A stretch of 64,000 nt of DNA. It comes from an uncultured Oscillibacter sp. (lineage in GTDB: Bacteria; Bacillota; Clostridia; Oscillospirales; Oscillospiraceae). The notes beneath the pieces were generated by a model. The model ran no database searches and was not told where the DNA came from. It saw only the letters and a list, made by a program, of their open reading frames with translations. A program made the position numbers and the translations under genes. The stretch is taken from assembly GCA_949959305.1 (NCBI GenBank), contig CATLJA010000001.1, forward strand, positions 28,637 to 92,636, read 5' to 3'. Shown here piece after piece: positions 19,557 to 29,089 of this stretch; the stretch's first letter is position 1, and each line of letters opens with the position of its first letter.

Positions 19557-21257
19557 TTACGTATTTTCCAGCACTCCCAAAAAACGGTCCAGCAGCACGG
19601 CGGCCTGGCTTCGGGAGGCCCGGCCCTGGGGCTGGAGGGTTCCCTGCTTCGTGCCTCCCAGAATGCCCTCCGCCAGGGCCCAGCTCATAGCCTCCCGGGC
19701 ATAGCCGCTTACCTCCGCCCCGTCCGGCCAGTCCGCAAGGGAAGCCCGGGCCCCGCTGTCCGCGTTTTCCAGCCCGGCGTACCGCCAGAGGATGGCGGCC
19801 AGCTGCTGGCGGCTCACCGGGAGGCCGGGGCGGAAGGTCCCGTCGCCGAAGCCCGCCGCGATCCCCTCCCGGGCCGCCCAGGCCACGGCCCGGCTGTAAT
19901 AGGCCCCGGCGGGCACGTCGGAGAAGGAGGGGCCCTGGACGGCGGGCTCTCCCGCCAGGCGGTACAAAATGGCGGTAATCTGCCCCCGGGTCACCGTCCC
20001 GCCGGGGGAAAAGGTCCCCGGGCCCGTGCCGTTCATCAGTCCGGCGGCGCAGACCCGCTCCACCGCCCCGGCGTACCACGCGTCCTGGGGCACGTCCCGG
20101 AAACGCCCGCCGTTCCAGGCTTCCCAGGCGCTCTGCACCAGGTCTCCCTCCCTGTCCTGGGACAGCTCCCAAAAGCCCACGCCTCCCAGGCCGCGCCGCC
20201 GGGCCAGCGCCGCCTTGGCGGCGGCGGACTCCTCATCGTCGTAGGAGAGGAAGGAGCCGTTTCCGTAGAGGTAGGGGACCTCCGCCTCCTCGTGGCGGAA
20301 CCGGCGGCAGGCGGAATCGCTCAGGTACTCCGACTTCACCTTGTCCCAGGAAACGGACCCGGCGCTTTCAAAGGGCTGGTACAGCCCGCCGTTCCGGCTG
20401 GAAACGCCCCGGTATATGTAGCCGTACAGCGGTATTCCCAGCACCAGCTTCTCCGGCGGAACGCCCCGGCCCAGCCAGGCGGAAATGCCGTCGTCCACGC
20501 TGGCGCGGTACCGGGCCGGGCCGCCGGAGGGGGCGTAGAGGGGGGCGTTGAGGTCCGCGGAGGAGTCCCAGGGCCCGTGCAGGTCATAGGCCATAAGGAA
20601 AATGTGGTCCACGGTTTCCGCCACCGCCTGAGGCTCGATGTTGTTCAGATACCCGCCGCTCACCGCTCCGGCGGCGCTCAGGACATAGCGCTTCCCGTCC
20701 CGCCGCCCCTGGCGGTCCAGCTCCTGGCGGAGCTCCCGCAGGAGCAGGGTGAAGTTCTCCTTGTCCTGGGGCCGGTGGACCGCGCCGGGGGCCCCGCCGG
20801 AGACGGGGTACTCCCAGTCCAGATCCACCCCGTCCAGGCCGTGCTCCGCCATCAGCTCCACGCAGGATTGGGCGAAGACGGCCCGGCTTTCGGCGGAGGC
20901 CGCCGCGCCGGAAAACCCGGCGGAGTCGTCCCAGCCCCCCAGGGAGAGGACAATTTTCAAATCCGGATTCCGCTTCCGCAGCTCCGTCAGCCCACGGAGG
21001 TTCTCCCCGTCCCGGGCCGGGTCGCCCAGGACGGCCCGGCCGTCCTCGATTTTGGCGAAGGCGTAGTTAATCTGCGTAAACCGCTCCGCCGGGAGCGTAT
21101 CCGGCGCACAGCCCTGGGCGGCGGCCCAGGAGGCGTAATAGCCCACCACCTCCCCCGTTCCGCCGCTCCCGGCGGCGGAGGCCCCTCCGGCGTCCGCCAG
21201 GGACAGCAGCAGGGTGAATATCAGGGCCAGCAGGGCAAAACGGCGTGCTTTCCGCAT
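19557..21257 (-). CDS. GH18 chitinase-like secreted enzyme with C-terminal SLH domains
   Basis: GH18 catalytic motif DGVDLDWEYP; SLH-like repeats FSPGGTVTRGQITAILYRLAG, FRPGLPVSRQQLAAILWRYAG. Confidence 0.92.
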   Translation of the reverse strand: MRKARRFALLALIFTLLLSLADAGGASAAGSGGTGEVVGYYASWAAAQGCAPDTLPAERFTQINYAFAKIEDGRAVLGDPARDGENLRGLTELRKRNPDLKIVLSLGGWDDSAGFSGAAASAESRAVFAQSCVELMAEHGLDGVDLDWEYPVSGGAPGAVHRPQDKENFTLLLRELRQELDRQGRRDGKRYVLSAAGAVSGGYLNNIEPQAVAETVDHIFLMAYDLHGPWDSSADLNAPLYAPSGGPARYRASVDDGISAWLGRGVPPEKLVLGIPLYGYIYRGVSSRNGGLYQPFESAGSVSWDKVKSEYLSDSACRRFRHEEAEVPYLYGNGSFLSYDDEESAAAKAALARRRGLGGVGFWELSQDREGDLVQSAWEAWNGGRFRDVPQDAWYAGAVERVCAAGLMNGTGPGTFSPGGTVTRGQITAILYRLAGEPAVQGPSFSDVPAGAYYSRAVAWAAREGIAAGFGDGTFRPGLPVSRQQLAAILWRYAGLENADSGARASLADWPDGAEVSGYAREAMSWALAEGILGGTKQGTLQPQGRASRSQAAVLLDRFLGVLENT

Positions 21258-21442
21258 GGTTCCAGGCTCCTCTCATAAAATATCTCACGAAAAAATTCCT
21301 CGTCCCATTTTACCGCACGCCCCCCGGCCCGGGCAAGGAACAGGTTCTGGAAGCGGCTCCAAAAAATGAGGCGGGGCGGCCCGCGCCGCCCCGTCCTGAT
21401 GGATATTGCATTGACGCGCGTCCTCCGTTCGCCCGGGCAGAA

Positions 21443-22717
21443 TCAGCCCTCCCCGGCGGAAAACACCTTCCGCCCCGCGCTCCAGACCGCCCGGACGGCG
21501 TTCTCCTGCCGCCGGTAGACGCAGCGCTCCAGGCGCTCCCGCGCCGTCAGGGGATGGGGCTGGGGGAGGTCCCCGTCGTCCAGCACCACGGCGTGGAGGC
21601 TGTTCCCCGGGGCGAAGCCCGGCTTCTCCCCGAAGAAGGCCGCCCCGGCGGAGGTCCCCAGGTACCACCCCTCCGCCACGGTGAGGAAGTCCGTCTCCCA
21701 GCCGTCCAGAATCCGCCGCGCCTTGGAGGCCCGGATGGAAGCCGCCACCACGTCGAACATGCTGAGGCGGTCCCCCCCGGCAATATCGCTGCCCAGGGCC
21801 ACCTTCAGCCCCTCGTTCAGCATCACCCGGACCGGGGCCGTGCCGGAGCAGATGTTCTGGTTGGAATCCGCGCAGTGGACCACGGTGACCCCCGCGTCCC
21901 GCATGGCCGCCCGCTCCCGCCCGTCGGACCAGACGCAGTGGGCCATCAGGGTCTTATCCGTCCAAAGGCCGTACTTGGCGTAAGTCTCCCAGTACTGTCC
22001 GCAGTCCGGGTGCAGCTCCCCCACCCACCGGATTTCCCCGGTGTTCTCCGACAGGTGGGACTGGACGGGAAGGTCCCGCTCCGCCGCCAGCTTCCCCAGA
22101 AACTCCATCAGCCCATCGGTGCAGGAGGGGGTGAACCGGGGGGTGAGGATGGGCCTGACATACCGGAAATCCCGGCACTCCTCCAGCCAGCGGAGGGTCT
22201 CCCGCTTGGACTCCTCCGTCTCCTCCTGGAGGGCGGGGATGCCGTTGCGGTCCATGTTCACCTTTCCCACATATCCGGTAACCCCGGCCCTTTCCAGCTC
22301 CTCCATCAAAACCAGCGTGGCCTGGCGGTGGAGGGAGGAGAACATGCACACCCGCGTGGTCCCGTTCTCAATCAACTCCCGGGCCAGCCTGCGGTAGACC
22401 TCCCGGGCGTAGCCCGGGTCGGCGAAGCGGGCCTCCGTGGGAAAGGTATAGGCGTTCAGCCAGTCCAGAAGCGGCAGGTCCATGCCCATCCCCAGCATGG
22501 GGTACTGGGGGGCGTGGAGGTGCAGGTCCGCCAGGGACTGCAGAATCAGCGCGTTCCCGTAGTCCTCCACCGCCGCCCCGGCGTACTGCTCCGGCAGGAC
22601 CGGGAAAACCCCGGTAATCTTTCCGTCCTCCGCGATAAGACAGCCGTTTTCCGTAACGTCCAGCTGTCCCAGGACCGGAGCGGAGACGATGGTCCCCTTT
22701 AAAACCGTAACCGACAT
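21443..22717 (-). CDS. guaD: Guanine deaminase (amidohydrolase family)
   Basis: DLHLHAPQYPMLGMGMDLPLLDWLNAYTFPTEARF, VQSHLSEN, LMAHCVWSD, VVHCADSNQNICSGTAPVR, LGSDIAGG. Confidence 0.93.
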   Translation of the reverse strand: MSVTVLKGTIVSAPVLGQLDVTENGCLIAEDGKITGVFPVLPEQYAGAAVEDYGNALILQSLADLHLHAPQYPMLGMGMDLPLLDWLNAYTFPTEARFADPGYAREVYRRLARELIENGTTRVCMFSSLHRQATLVLMEELERAGVTGYVGKVNMDRNGIPALQEETEESKRETLRWLEECRDFRYVRPILTPRFTPSCTDGLMEFLGKLAAERDLPVQSHLSENTGEIRWVGELHPDCGQYWETYAKYGLWTDKTLMAHCVWSDGRERAAMRDAGVTVVHCADSNQNICSGTAPVRVMLNEGLKVALGSDIAGGDRLSMFDVVAASIRASKARRILDGWETDFLTVAEGWYLGTSAGAAFFGEKPGFAPGNSLHAVVLDDGDLPQPHPLTARERLERCVYRRQENAVRAVWSAGRKVFSAGEG

Positions 22718-22747
22718 GCCAACAACCCCTTTTTTAATTTGCCGATA

Positions 22748-22808
22748 CAAAAACAAAAAGGACGCCTGCCCGGCCGGGGGAAGCTTTTCCCCCTCCGTAC
22801 AGACACCC
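22748..22808 (-). terminator. Riboswitch expression-platform terminator
   Basis: Minus strand: GGGUGUCUGU ... GCAGGCGUCC stem (inner GGGGGAA/UUCCCCC) followed by UUUUUGUUUUUG; its 5' arm overlaps the P1 3' strand of the aptamer. Confidence 0.75.
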
Positions 22809-22870
22809 ATAGAGAAGCCTTCGGCGGCTCCGTAGAAACGCCCGCGCCATACAGCGGGCTTATATGAGGC
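22804..22870 (-). ncRNA. Purine riboswitch aptamer, guanine-type
   Basis: Minus strand: GCCUCAUAUAAGCCCGCUGUAUGGCGCGGGCGUUUCUACGGAGCCGCCGAAGGCUUCUCUAUGGGUG; conserved UAUAA, L2 GG, J2/3 GUUUCUAC and J3/1 CUAUGGG with C at the specificity position. Confidence 0.88.
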
Positions 22871-23013
22871 CCTTCGCCTTGTATCAAGTTACCCACAGTA
22901 TACCACGCCGGATTTGGAAAAGCAAGCACCACTTCTGTCCTCTCCGCTTATACTGGCATACGGGCGGAGCGGGCCCCCGGGCCCGGAGCCTGAATTTCCA
23001 AGCAAAGGCGTTG

Positions 23014-23781
23014 ATGCGTATGCTGCGGTCTCTTGGCTGGGCCGCCCTGGGCACGGGCTTCACCTTCCTGATGACCACCCTGGGCGCCGCCATGGTGTTT
23101 TTTCTCTCCGGGGAGCCCAAACCCCGGTTCCAAAAGGCGATGCTGGGCTTTGCCGCCGGGGTGATGACGGCGGCCTCCGTGTGGAGCCTGCTCCTGCCCG
23201 CCATCTCCCAGGCGTCGGAGGAGGGAAAGCTCCCCGGCTGGCTTCCGGCGGCGGCGGGGATGCTGCTGGGGGTCGTGTTCCTGGCGGCGCTGGACGCGCT
23301 GCTGCCCCGCCTGCGGCGGAAGAAGGAGGCGGACGGCGCCTGGCGGCAGAACACGCTGCTGATGACGGCCATCACCCTACATAACGTGCCGGAGGGCATG
23401 GCGGTGGGCCTGGCCTTCGCCCTGGCGGCGGCGGGAGAGGGAGCCGCCGGGGCCATGGCCCTGGCGCTGGGCATCGGCATCCAGAACTTCCCGGAGGGGG
23501 CGGCGGTGGCCCTGCCCCTGCGGCAGGAGGGCCGGGGGCGGCTGGGCGCCTTCACCGGCGGGATGCTGTCCGGGGCGGTGGAGCCGGTGTTCGGCATCCT
23601 GGTGGTGCTGATTGCCGCCTGGGCCCACCCCATGATGCCCTGGCTTTTGAGCTTTGCCGCCGGGGCGATGCTGTACGTGGTGGTGGAGGAGCTGGTGCCC
23701 CAGGCCCACAGCCGGGCGGGGACCTGCGGCTTTGTCGGGGGCTTCCTCATCATGATGGTGCTGGACGTGGCCCTGGGATAA
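23014..23781 (+). CDS. ZIP-family metal transporter
   Basis: TM protein with HNVPEGMAVGLAFALA and NFPEGAAVALPL metal-site motifs. Confidence 0.88.
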   Translation: MRMLRSLGWAALGTGFTFLMTTLGAAMVFFLSGEPKPRFQKAMLGFAAGVMTAASVWSLLLPAISQASEEGKLPGWLPAAAGMLLGVVFLAALDALLPRLRRKKEADGAWRQNTLLMTAITLHNVPEGMAVGLAFALAAAGEGAAGAMALALGIGIQNFPEGAAVALPLRQEGRGRLGAFTGGMLSGAVEPVFGILVVLIAAWAHPMMPWLLSFAAGAMLYVVVEELVPQAHSRAGTCGFVGGFLIMMVLDVALG

Positions 23782-23902
23782 GGCCCGGAATACACGCGGA
23801 AGCGGCGGCCTTAAGGCCGCCGCCCTTTTTCACGCCCACGCCGCCGCCGAAGGCCGGGCAGCAGGGCCGTCCGCCAAAATATGCAAGAGGGGAACCCGGA
23901 CG

Positions 23903-24268
23903 TCACCCTTCCCTGCCGCGGATATAATTTCGAAGGCGCTCCAGCAGCATATTCTTCATCATGTCCGAGTTGCAGTTTTCAATCAGGTTCCGGAAGTCCT
24001 CCGCCGCCTCCGGCGCAAAAACACTTTCTATGCAATGCAAAACGGTCCATTCAATTCCGGCCATGTGGTTGGTGGGACAGCACCGTATAAGAACCTCCGC
24101 CTCCTCCCACGTCACCGGCCGGGTGATGGAATCCGCCGCGTCTTGGTATTCTTCCCACAAATTGATCGTCTCCTCAGGGGGAAATCCTTCGTCTCCGGGA
24201 AAGACATCCCCCTCAAAGCCCTCCGGCGGCGCGCCTAATTCTTTTATCTTCAAGACGGCTTCCTGCAT
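23903..24268 (-). CDS. Hypothetical protein
   Basis: 121-aa acidic soluble protein. Confidence 0.6.
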   Translation of the reverse strand: MQEAVLKIKELGAPPEGFEGDVFPGDEGFPPEETINLWEEYQDAADSITRPVTWEEAEVLIRCCPTNHMAGIEWTVLHCIESVFAPEAAEDFRNLIENCNSDMMKNMLLERLRNYIRGREG

Positions 24269-24504
24269 AATGCGTTCCTCCCATGTTGCAGACTTTGATT
24301 TTCCGAACTGATTATAGCACGGGGCCGCCGCCCTATCAATATGCTTTCGCAGAAGCCGCCCAGCCTGACAGCGCCTTTCTTAAAGGAACCCCCAGGGAGT
24401 CCCGGAAAATTCCCCCTTTTCAGCCGCCGCTTCCTGTGCTATACTAAGGGATGCTGAATTGAGCGGAGCTTTCCGTGAACCGATTTTTGAAAGGACCGGC
24501 CGTT

Positions 24505-25386
24505 ATGAACAAATATTACGCGCTTCCCCTGTCGGCGGCGCTGGGCGGGGCCGCCGCCTGCGTGCTGCGGCTGCTGCAAAACCACACCGGCTACGAGGCG
24601 GACACCGGCCTGCCCATCCCCGGCAACTTCGCCGCCCTGGCCCTGGCGGTTCTGCTGGCTGCCCTCGCCGCCGTCCTGGCCCTGACGGCCCGGCTTCTCC
24701 CGGCGGAGGAGGACCCCGGCCCCGTCCTGCCCAGGGATTTCTCCTCGGACAGCGCCGGGCTGCTGGCCATCCCCGCGTGCGGCACGCTTCTTCTGGCCCT
24801 CGCCGGCCTCAGCGATTTGGCGGAGAGCCTGCGCATGCTGCCGGAGGGTCTGGTCTCCTCCCGGCACGCCATTTACGGCATCCTCCGGGCCGGGGGGCTG
24901 GGCTTTTCTCCCCAGGGGCAGACGCTGCTGGGCGCGCTGACCCTGGCCGCCGCCGTCTCCCTGCTGCCGGTGCTGGCGGGCTGCCGCCGCCGCCCCGGCG
25001 GGCCCAGGCACAGGGCCCCCTGCGCCATCACCCTGCTGCCCGTGGCGGCGCTGGTGGTGCGGCTGGTGCTGACCTACCGCATCGACTCGGTAAACCCCTC
25101 CCTGACCATGTACTATGTGGAGCTGCTGGCCCTGGTGTTCCTGACCCTGGGCTTTTACCGGCTCAGCTCCTTCGCCTTCCAGGCCGGACGGACCCGGCGC
25201 TTCGGGTTCTACGCCTCCTGCGCCCTGGTTCTCTGCGCCGCCTCCCTGGCGGACGGGAGCGCGTATCTCTCCTCCCTCCTCGTCTACGCCGGGGGGGCGC
25301 TGACCCTGGCGGGCTTTCTCCTCCTGCGTATCGCCAACGGCCTGGAGGCGGAAGCGGACGACGGGACCATCACCGGCCCGGTGTAA
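24505..25386 (+). CDS. Hypothetical multipass membrane protein
   Basis: Multi-TM; ATG start MNKYYALPLSAALGG. Confidence 0.7.
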   Translation: MNKYYALPLSAALGGAAACVLRLLQNHTGYEADTGLPIPGNFAALALAVLLAALAAVLALTARLLPAEEDPGPVLPRDFSSDSAGLLAIPACGTLLLALAGLSDLAESLRMLPEGLVSSRHAIYGILRAGGLGFSPQGQTLLGALTLAAAVSLLPVLAGCRRRPGGPRHRAPCAITLLPVAALVVRLVLTYRIDSVNPSLTMYYVELLALVFLTLGFYRLSSFAFQAGRTRRFGFYASCALVLCAASLADGSAYLSSLLVYAGGALTLAGFLLLRIANGLEAEADDGTITGPV

Positions 25387-25396
25387 CAGAATTTCT

Positions 25397-25436
25397 AAAA
25401 AGCGGGTTCCCGGCAAGGGCCGGGAACCCGCTTTTT
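25397..25436. terminator. Bidirectional terminator
   Basis: AAAAAGCGGGTTCCCGG-caaggg-CCGGGAACCCGCTTTTT. Confidence 0.92.
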
Positions 25437-25437
25437 A

Positions 25438-26247
25438 TCAGTCCTTTTGAATGTGCACATCCAGCTTGTTATAGGGAATCTCCACCCCCGCCCTGGCAAA
25501 CTCCGCCCGCAGGTTCTCCGCCAGGGCGAACTGAGTGGTCCAGAAGTCCTCCGCCGCAGCCCAGCAGTAGACGGTGAATTCAACGCCGCTTTCGGCAAAG
25601 GCTGTCAGGTACACCGCCGGGGGCGGGTCGGGGAGGATATGCTCCGTGGCCTCCGCCGCCCGGAGGCAGGCGGCCTTCACGTCCTCCGTGGGCGCACCGT
25701 AGGCGGCGCTCATCTTCCAGACAATCCGCCGCCGCCCCAGCGCCGTGTAGTTGATGACCTTGGAGGCGGCAAGCTCCTTGTTGGGCAGCAGGGCCGTCAG
25801 GCCGTCGGGGGTGGTGAGCTTCGTGTGGTTCAGGCTGATTTCCTCCACCGTGCCGGAGACTCCGCCGGACTCGATGAAGTCCCCGATGACAAAGGGATGG
25901 GAGGACAGAATCACCAGCCCCCCGGCCACGTTGCCCAGCACGTCCTCCGCCGCCAGGGTGACCCCCAGGGACCCCACGGACAGCAGGGCCACCAGGGAGG
26001 TCATATTGATTCCCAGGCTTCCGGCGGTGAACACCACCGTCAGCGTGTACAGCAGCAGCTTCAGCAGCATCAGGATATACCGCCGGATGCGCTCCTCCAG
26101 CTTCGTCCGGTCCAGGAGGCGGCGGGCCAGCTTCAGCAGCAGCCGCGCCGCCGCCATGCACACCGCCAGCGTAACGGCGGCGGCCAGGATGTTCTCCAGG
26201 GCAATCTTCCCGGCGAAGCGCTGCAAGGCTCCGTTCAAATCAAACAT
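25438..26247 (-). CDS. MscS-family mechanosensitive ion channel
   Basis: GSLGVTLAAEDVLGNVAGGLVILSSHPFVIGDFIES; LPNKELAASKVINYT. Confidence 0.93.
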   Translation of the reverse strand: MFDLNGALQRFAGKIALENILAAAVTLAVCMAAARLLLKLARRLLDRTKLEERIRRYILMLLKLLLYTLTVVFTAGSLGINMTSLVALLSVGSLGVTLAAEDVLGNVAGGLVILSSHPFVIGDFIESGGVSGTVEEISLNHTKLTTPDGLTALLPNKELAASKVINYTALGRRRIVWKMSAAYGAPTEDVKAACLRAAEATEHILPDPPPAVYLTAFAESGVEFTVYCWAAAEDFWTTQFALAENLRAEFARAGVEIPYNKLDVHIQKD

Positions 26248-26284
26248 AAGCGGCTCCCCTCATTGCTTTTTTCCGCGCGGCGCT

Positions 26285-27451
26285 TCAGCCGATGGCCCGC
26301 ACCCGGACGACGTTGGCCAGGCGCTTCAAATCCTCCAGCACGGCGGGCTCCACCCGGGCCCCCAGGTCCACCAGGGTGTAGGCGTAGTCTCCCTTGCTCT
26401 TGTTGCTCAGGTTTTCCACATTCACGCCGTCCCGGCTGAGGAGGGCGGTGATGCTGGCCAGCATGGCGGGAATGTTCTTGTGGAGGACGCAGAGCCGCTG
26501 GGCGCCGCTGCGCTCCAGGTACACGTCGGGAAGGTTGACGGAATTCCTGATGTTCCCGTTCTCCAGGTAGTCCCGCAGCTCCTCCGCCGCCATAACGGCG
26601 CAGTTCTGCTCGCTTTCCGGGGTGGAGGCCCCCAGGTGGGGCATGGCGATGACGTGGGGATTCGCCACCAGTTTGTTGGTGGGGAAGTCGGTGACGTAGG
26701 CCGTCACCTTCCCCGCGTCCAGGGCGGCCAGCAGGGCCTCGTCGTCCACGATGCCGCCCCGGGCCAGGTTGATGAGCCGCGCCCCCGGCTTCATGGCGGC
26801 GAAAGCCTCCGCGCCGATCATATGGCGGGTCTTCTCGTTGTAGTGGATGTGGGCGGTGATGTAGTCCGCCTTTTTATAAAGCTCGTTTACGTCCCGGACC
26901 ACGCGGACGTGCCGGTCCAGCCGCAGCGCCGCGTCCACGGAGAGGAAGGGGTCGAAGCCGTACACGTCCATCCCCAGGTCCAGCGCCGCGTTGGCGGCCA
27001 GAGAGCCGATGGCCCCCAGGCCGATGACGCCCAGAGCCTTCCGGTAGAGCTCCGGGCCCACGAAGGCGGACTTGCCCTTCTCCACCACGGCCTCCACCTC
27101 CACGCCGGAGGCGGCCTGGTTCCTCACCCAGCGCACCGCGCCGGTCACGTCCCGGGAGGAGATGAGCATGGCGCAGAGGACCAGCTCCTTCACGGCGTTG
27201 GCGTTGGCCCCGGGGGTGGAAAAGACGGCGATCCCCTTTTCGGAGCAGCGGTCCAGGGGGATGTTGTTCACGCCCACCCCCGCCCGGGCCACGGCCAACA
27301 GGCTTTCCGGAAAGGCGTAGTCCAGCAGGCTGGCGGAGCGGACCAGAATGCCCTCCTCCTCCGTCACGTCCTCCCCCACCTGATAGCGGGCGGGATCCAG
27401 CCGCTCCAGCCCCTGGGGGGCGATCTTATTGAATGTCTTGATCCGGTACAT
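26285..27451 (-). CDS. serA: D-3-phosphoglycerate dehydrogenase with C-terminal ACT-like domain
   Basis: LGVIGLGAIGSLAANAALDLGMDVYGFDP; INLARGGIVDDEALLAALD; MPHLGASTPESEQNCA; C-terminal VLHKNIPAMLASITALL. Confidence 0.93.
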   Translation of the reverse strand: MYRIKTFNKIAPQGLERLDPARYQVGEDVTEEEGILVRSASLLDYAFPESLLAVARAGVGVNNIPLDRCSEKGIAVFSTPGANANAVKELVLCAMLISSRDVTGAVRWVRNQAASGVEVEAVVEKGKSAFVGPELYRKALGVIGLGAIGSLAANAALDLGMDVYGFDPFLSVDAALRLDRHVRVVRDVNELYKKADYITAHIHYNEKTRHMIGAEAFAAMKPGARLINLARGGIVDDEALLAALDAGKVTAYVTDFPTNKLVANPHVIAMPHLGASTPESEQNCAVMAAEELRDYLENGNIRNSVNLPDVYLERSGAQRLCVLHKNIPAMLASITALLSRDGVNVENLSNKSKGDYAYTLVDLGARVEPAVLEDLKRLANVVRVRAIG

Positions 27452-27650
27452 GAAAAGCCTCCGATCAAAAGAGATGATATTTGAAAGCGAACGCCCGCCG
27501 GGCGGGCTCCGGGTATTAGTATAGCGCCCTTTCCTCCCGGGGGCAAGTGGCATTTCCACCGTATTTTCCATTTCCTGTTGCTTTTGCCATGGAGCTTTTG
27601 GAAAAAGGCGGCTATACTGAAAATAATTATCCGCACAGGAGGTTTCCGCC

Positions 27651-28031
27651 ATGGCGATTTTCACACCGAAGCCCCTTGCCAGGTCCAGCCCGCTGGAGGA
27701 GCCCTCCGCGGACTATAAAACCGCCCGCCGGGCGGAGCAGTACCGTTTCAGCCGCAGCGCCATTTACTTTCCCGCCTTCCCCGGGACGCAGTACCTCTCC
27801 TTCGCCTCGCTCACCCGGGCCCTGACCCGGAACACCAGCATGCCCCTGACGGGCTGCTGCGGCAAGGCCCTGCCGGTGACCCGCCTGCGTCTGTACTATG
27901 ACGGCGGAGAGTTCTACCAGGACTTCACCTTTGAGAAGCTGGCGAATGCCAACGGGGTGCTGGACGCCGTCGCCGCCGCCCGGCCGGACATTCCTCTGGA
28001 GCGGGAGGAGCGGCCCCCAAGCGCCATATGA
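27651..28031 (+). CDS. Hypothetical protein
   Basis: ORF with RBS ACAGGAGG; no family recognised. Confidence 0.6.
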   Translation: MAIFTPKPLARSSPLEEPSADYKTARRAEQYRFSRSAIYFPAFPGTQYLSFASLTRALTRNTSMPLTGCCGKALPVTRLRLYYDGGEFYQDFTFEKLANANGVLDAVAAARPDIPLEREERPPSAI

Positions 28032-28151
28032 CTCAGCGCCGGAGGCCGCCCCTCCGGCGTTTTTTTGCCCTTCTTCGGAAATTTACAAAATTCCTCTTGA
28101 CCTTCCCCCTGCTGGAAGGTGTATCATGAAACCGAAAACCGAGGTGAGGAC

Positions 28152-28802
28152 ATGAAAATCAACGAGGTGGAGGCCCTGGTGGGCATCACCCGGAAGAACA
28201 TCCGCTTCTACGAGTCCGAGGGACTGCTGGCCCCCCGGCGCAACAGCGAGAACGGCTACCGGGATTATGGAGAGGCCGAGGTGCGGACCCTTCTCCAGAT
28301 TAAGCTTCTGCGGAAGCTGGGCATATCCCTGGAGGAAATTCGGAAGATGCAGGGCGGCGTCCACACCGTGGGGGACGGCATGCGCCGCCATCTGGTCACC
28401 CTGGAGCGGAACCGGGAAAACCTGGACCAGGCCATCCGCCTGTGCGCCGGGCTGACGGAGCGGCAGGAGCGGCTGGAAGACCTGGACGCGGAAAGCGTTT
28501 TAAAGGAGATGGAGGCCATGGAGCAGGGCGGAGCCACCTTCCAGAACAAGCAGAGGCAGGACGTGCGCGTCCGCTATGTGGCCCCGGTGGTCATCACCGT
28601 GCTGATGGTGCTGCTGATGGCGGGCTTTGCGGGGCTGATTCTCTGGAGCACCGTCCTGAGGGCCGCGGAAGCGCCCCCGGCCTTCATGCTGGCGGTCATC
28701 GCCCTGGTCCCCCTGATCATCAGCGGCGGCGTGGTGCTGGCTCTGGTCCAGCGAATCCGGGAAATCGGGAAAGGAGAAATTGACGATGCGAAAAACTACT
28801 AA
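28152..28802 (+). CDS. MerR-family regulator with C-terminal transmembrane region
   Basis: MKINEVEALVGITRKNIRFYESEGLLAPRRNSENGYRDYGEAEV; two TM segments; C-term RIREIGKGEIDDAKNY. Confidence 0.9.
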   Translation: MKINEVEALVGITRKNIRFYESEGLLAPRRNSENGYRDYGEAEVRTLLQIKLLRKLGISLEEIRKMQGGVHTVGDGMRRHLVTLERNRENLDQAIRLCAGLTERQERLEDLDAESVLKEMEAMEQGGATFQNKQRQDVRVRYVAPVVITVLMVLLMAGFAGLILWSTVLRAAEAPPAFMLAVIALVPLIISGGVVLALVQRIREIGKGEIDDAKNY

Positions 28803-29040
28803 AAAGAAAGCCGCTCCCATTGTCATTACCGTGGGCGTGGTGCTGTATATGGTCCCGCTGGTGGGAATCTCCCTGCTGTCCATAGGCGGGCTGGCGGAGG
28901 CCGGAGAATTCGCGGCGGCTCCCTTCCTGCTGACCTACGCCGTCCTGGGCGGCGCGGTAATCGCCGGAATCATCCGGGCGCTGCTCCAGCGTCTGGACGA
29001 GATTGACGGCGGCGAGGAGGAGGAGGCCAGCCGCTACTGA
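28786..29040 (+). CDS. Small two-TM membrane protein
   Basis: Overlaps the MerR gene; C-term RLDEIDGGEEEEASRY. Confidence 0.75.
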   Translation: MRKTTKKKAAPIVITVGVVLYMVPLVGISLLSIGGLAEAGEFAAAPFLLTYAVLGGAVIAGIIRALLQRLDEIDGGEEEEASRY

Positions 29041-29050
29041 GGCGCGAAAA

Positions 29051-29076
29051 CGGGGCGCTTCCCAAGAAGCGCCCCG
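29051..29076. terminator. Bidirectional terminator hairpin
   Basis: CGGGGCGCTTC-CCAA-GAAGCGCCCCG. Confidence 0.75.
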
Positions 29077-29089
29077 CGAAACGCGGTAT

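Noticed and set aside
22699-22932. 77-aa minus-strand ORF upstream of guaD
   Set aside because: Overlaps the riboswitch aptamer and terminator; no RBS or family resemblance.
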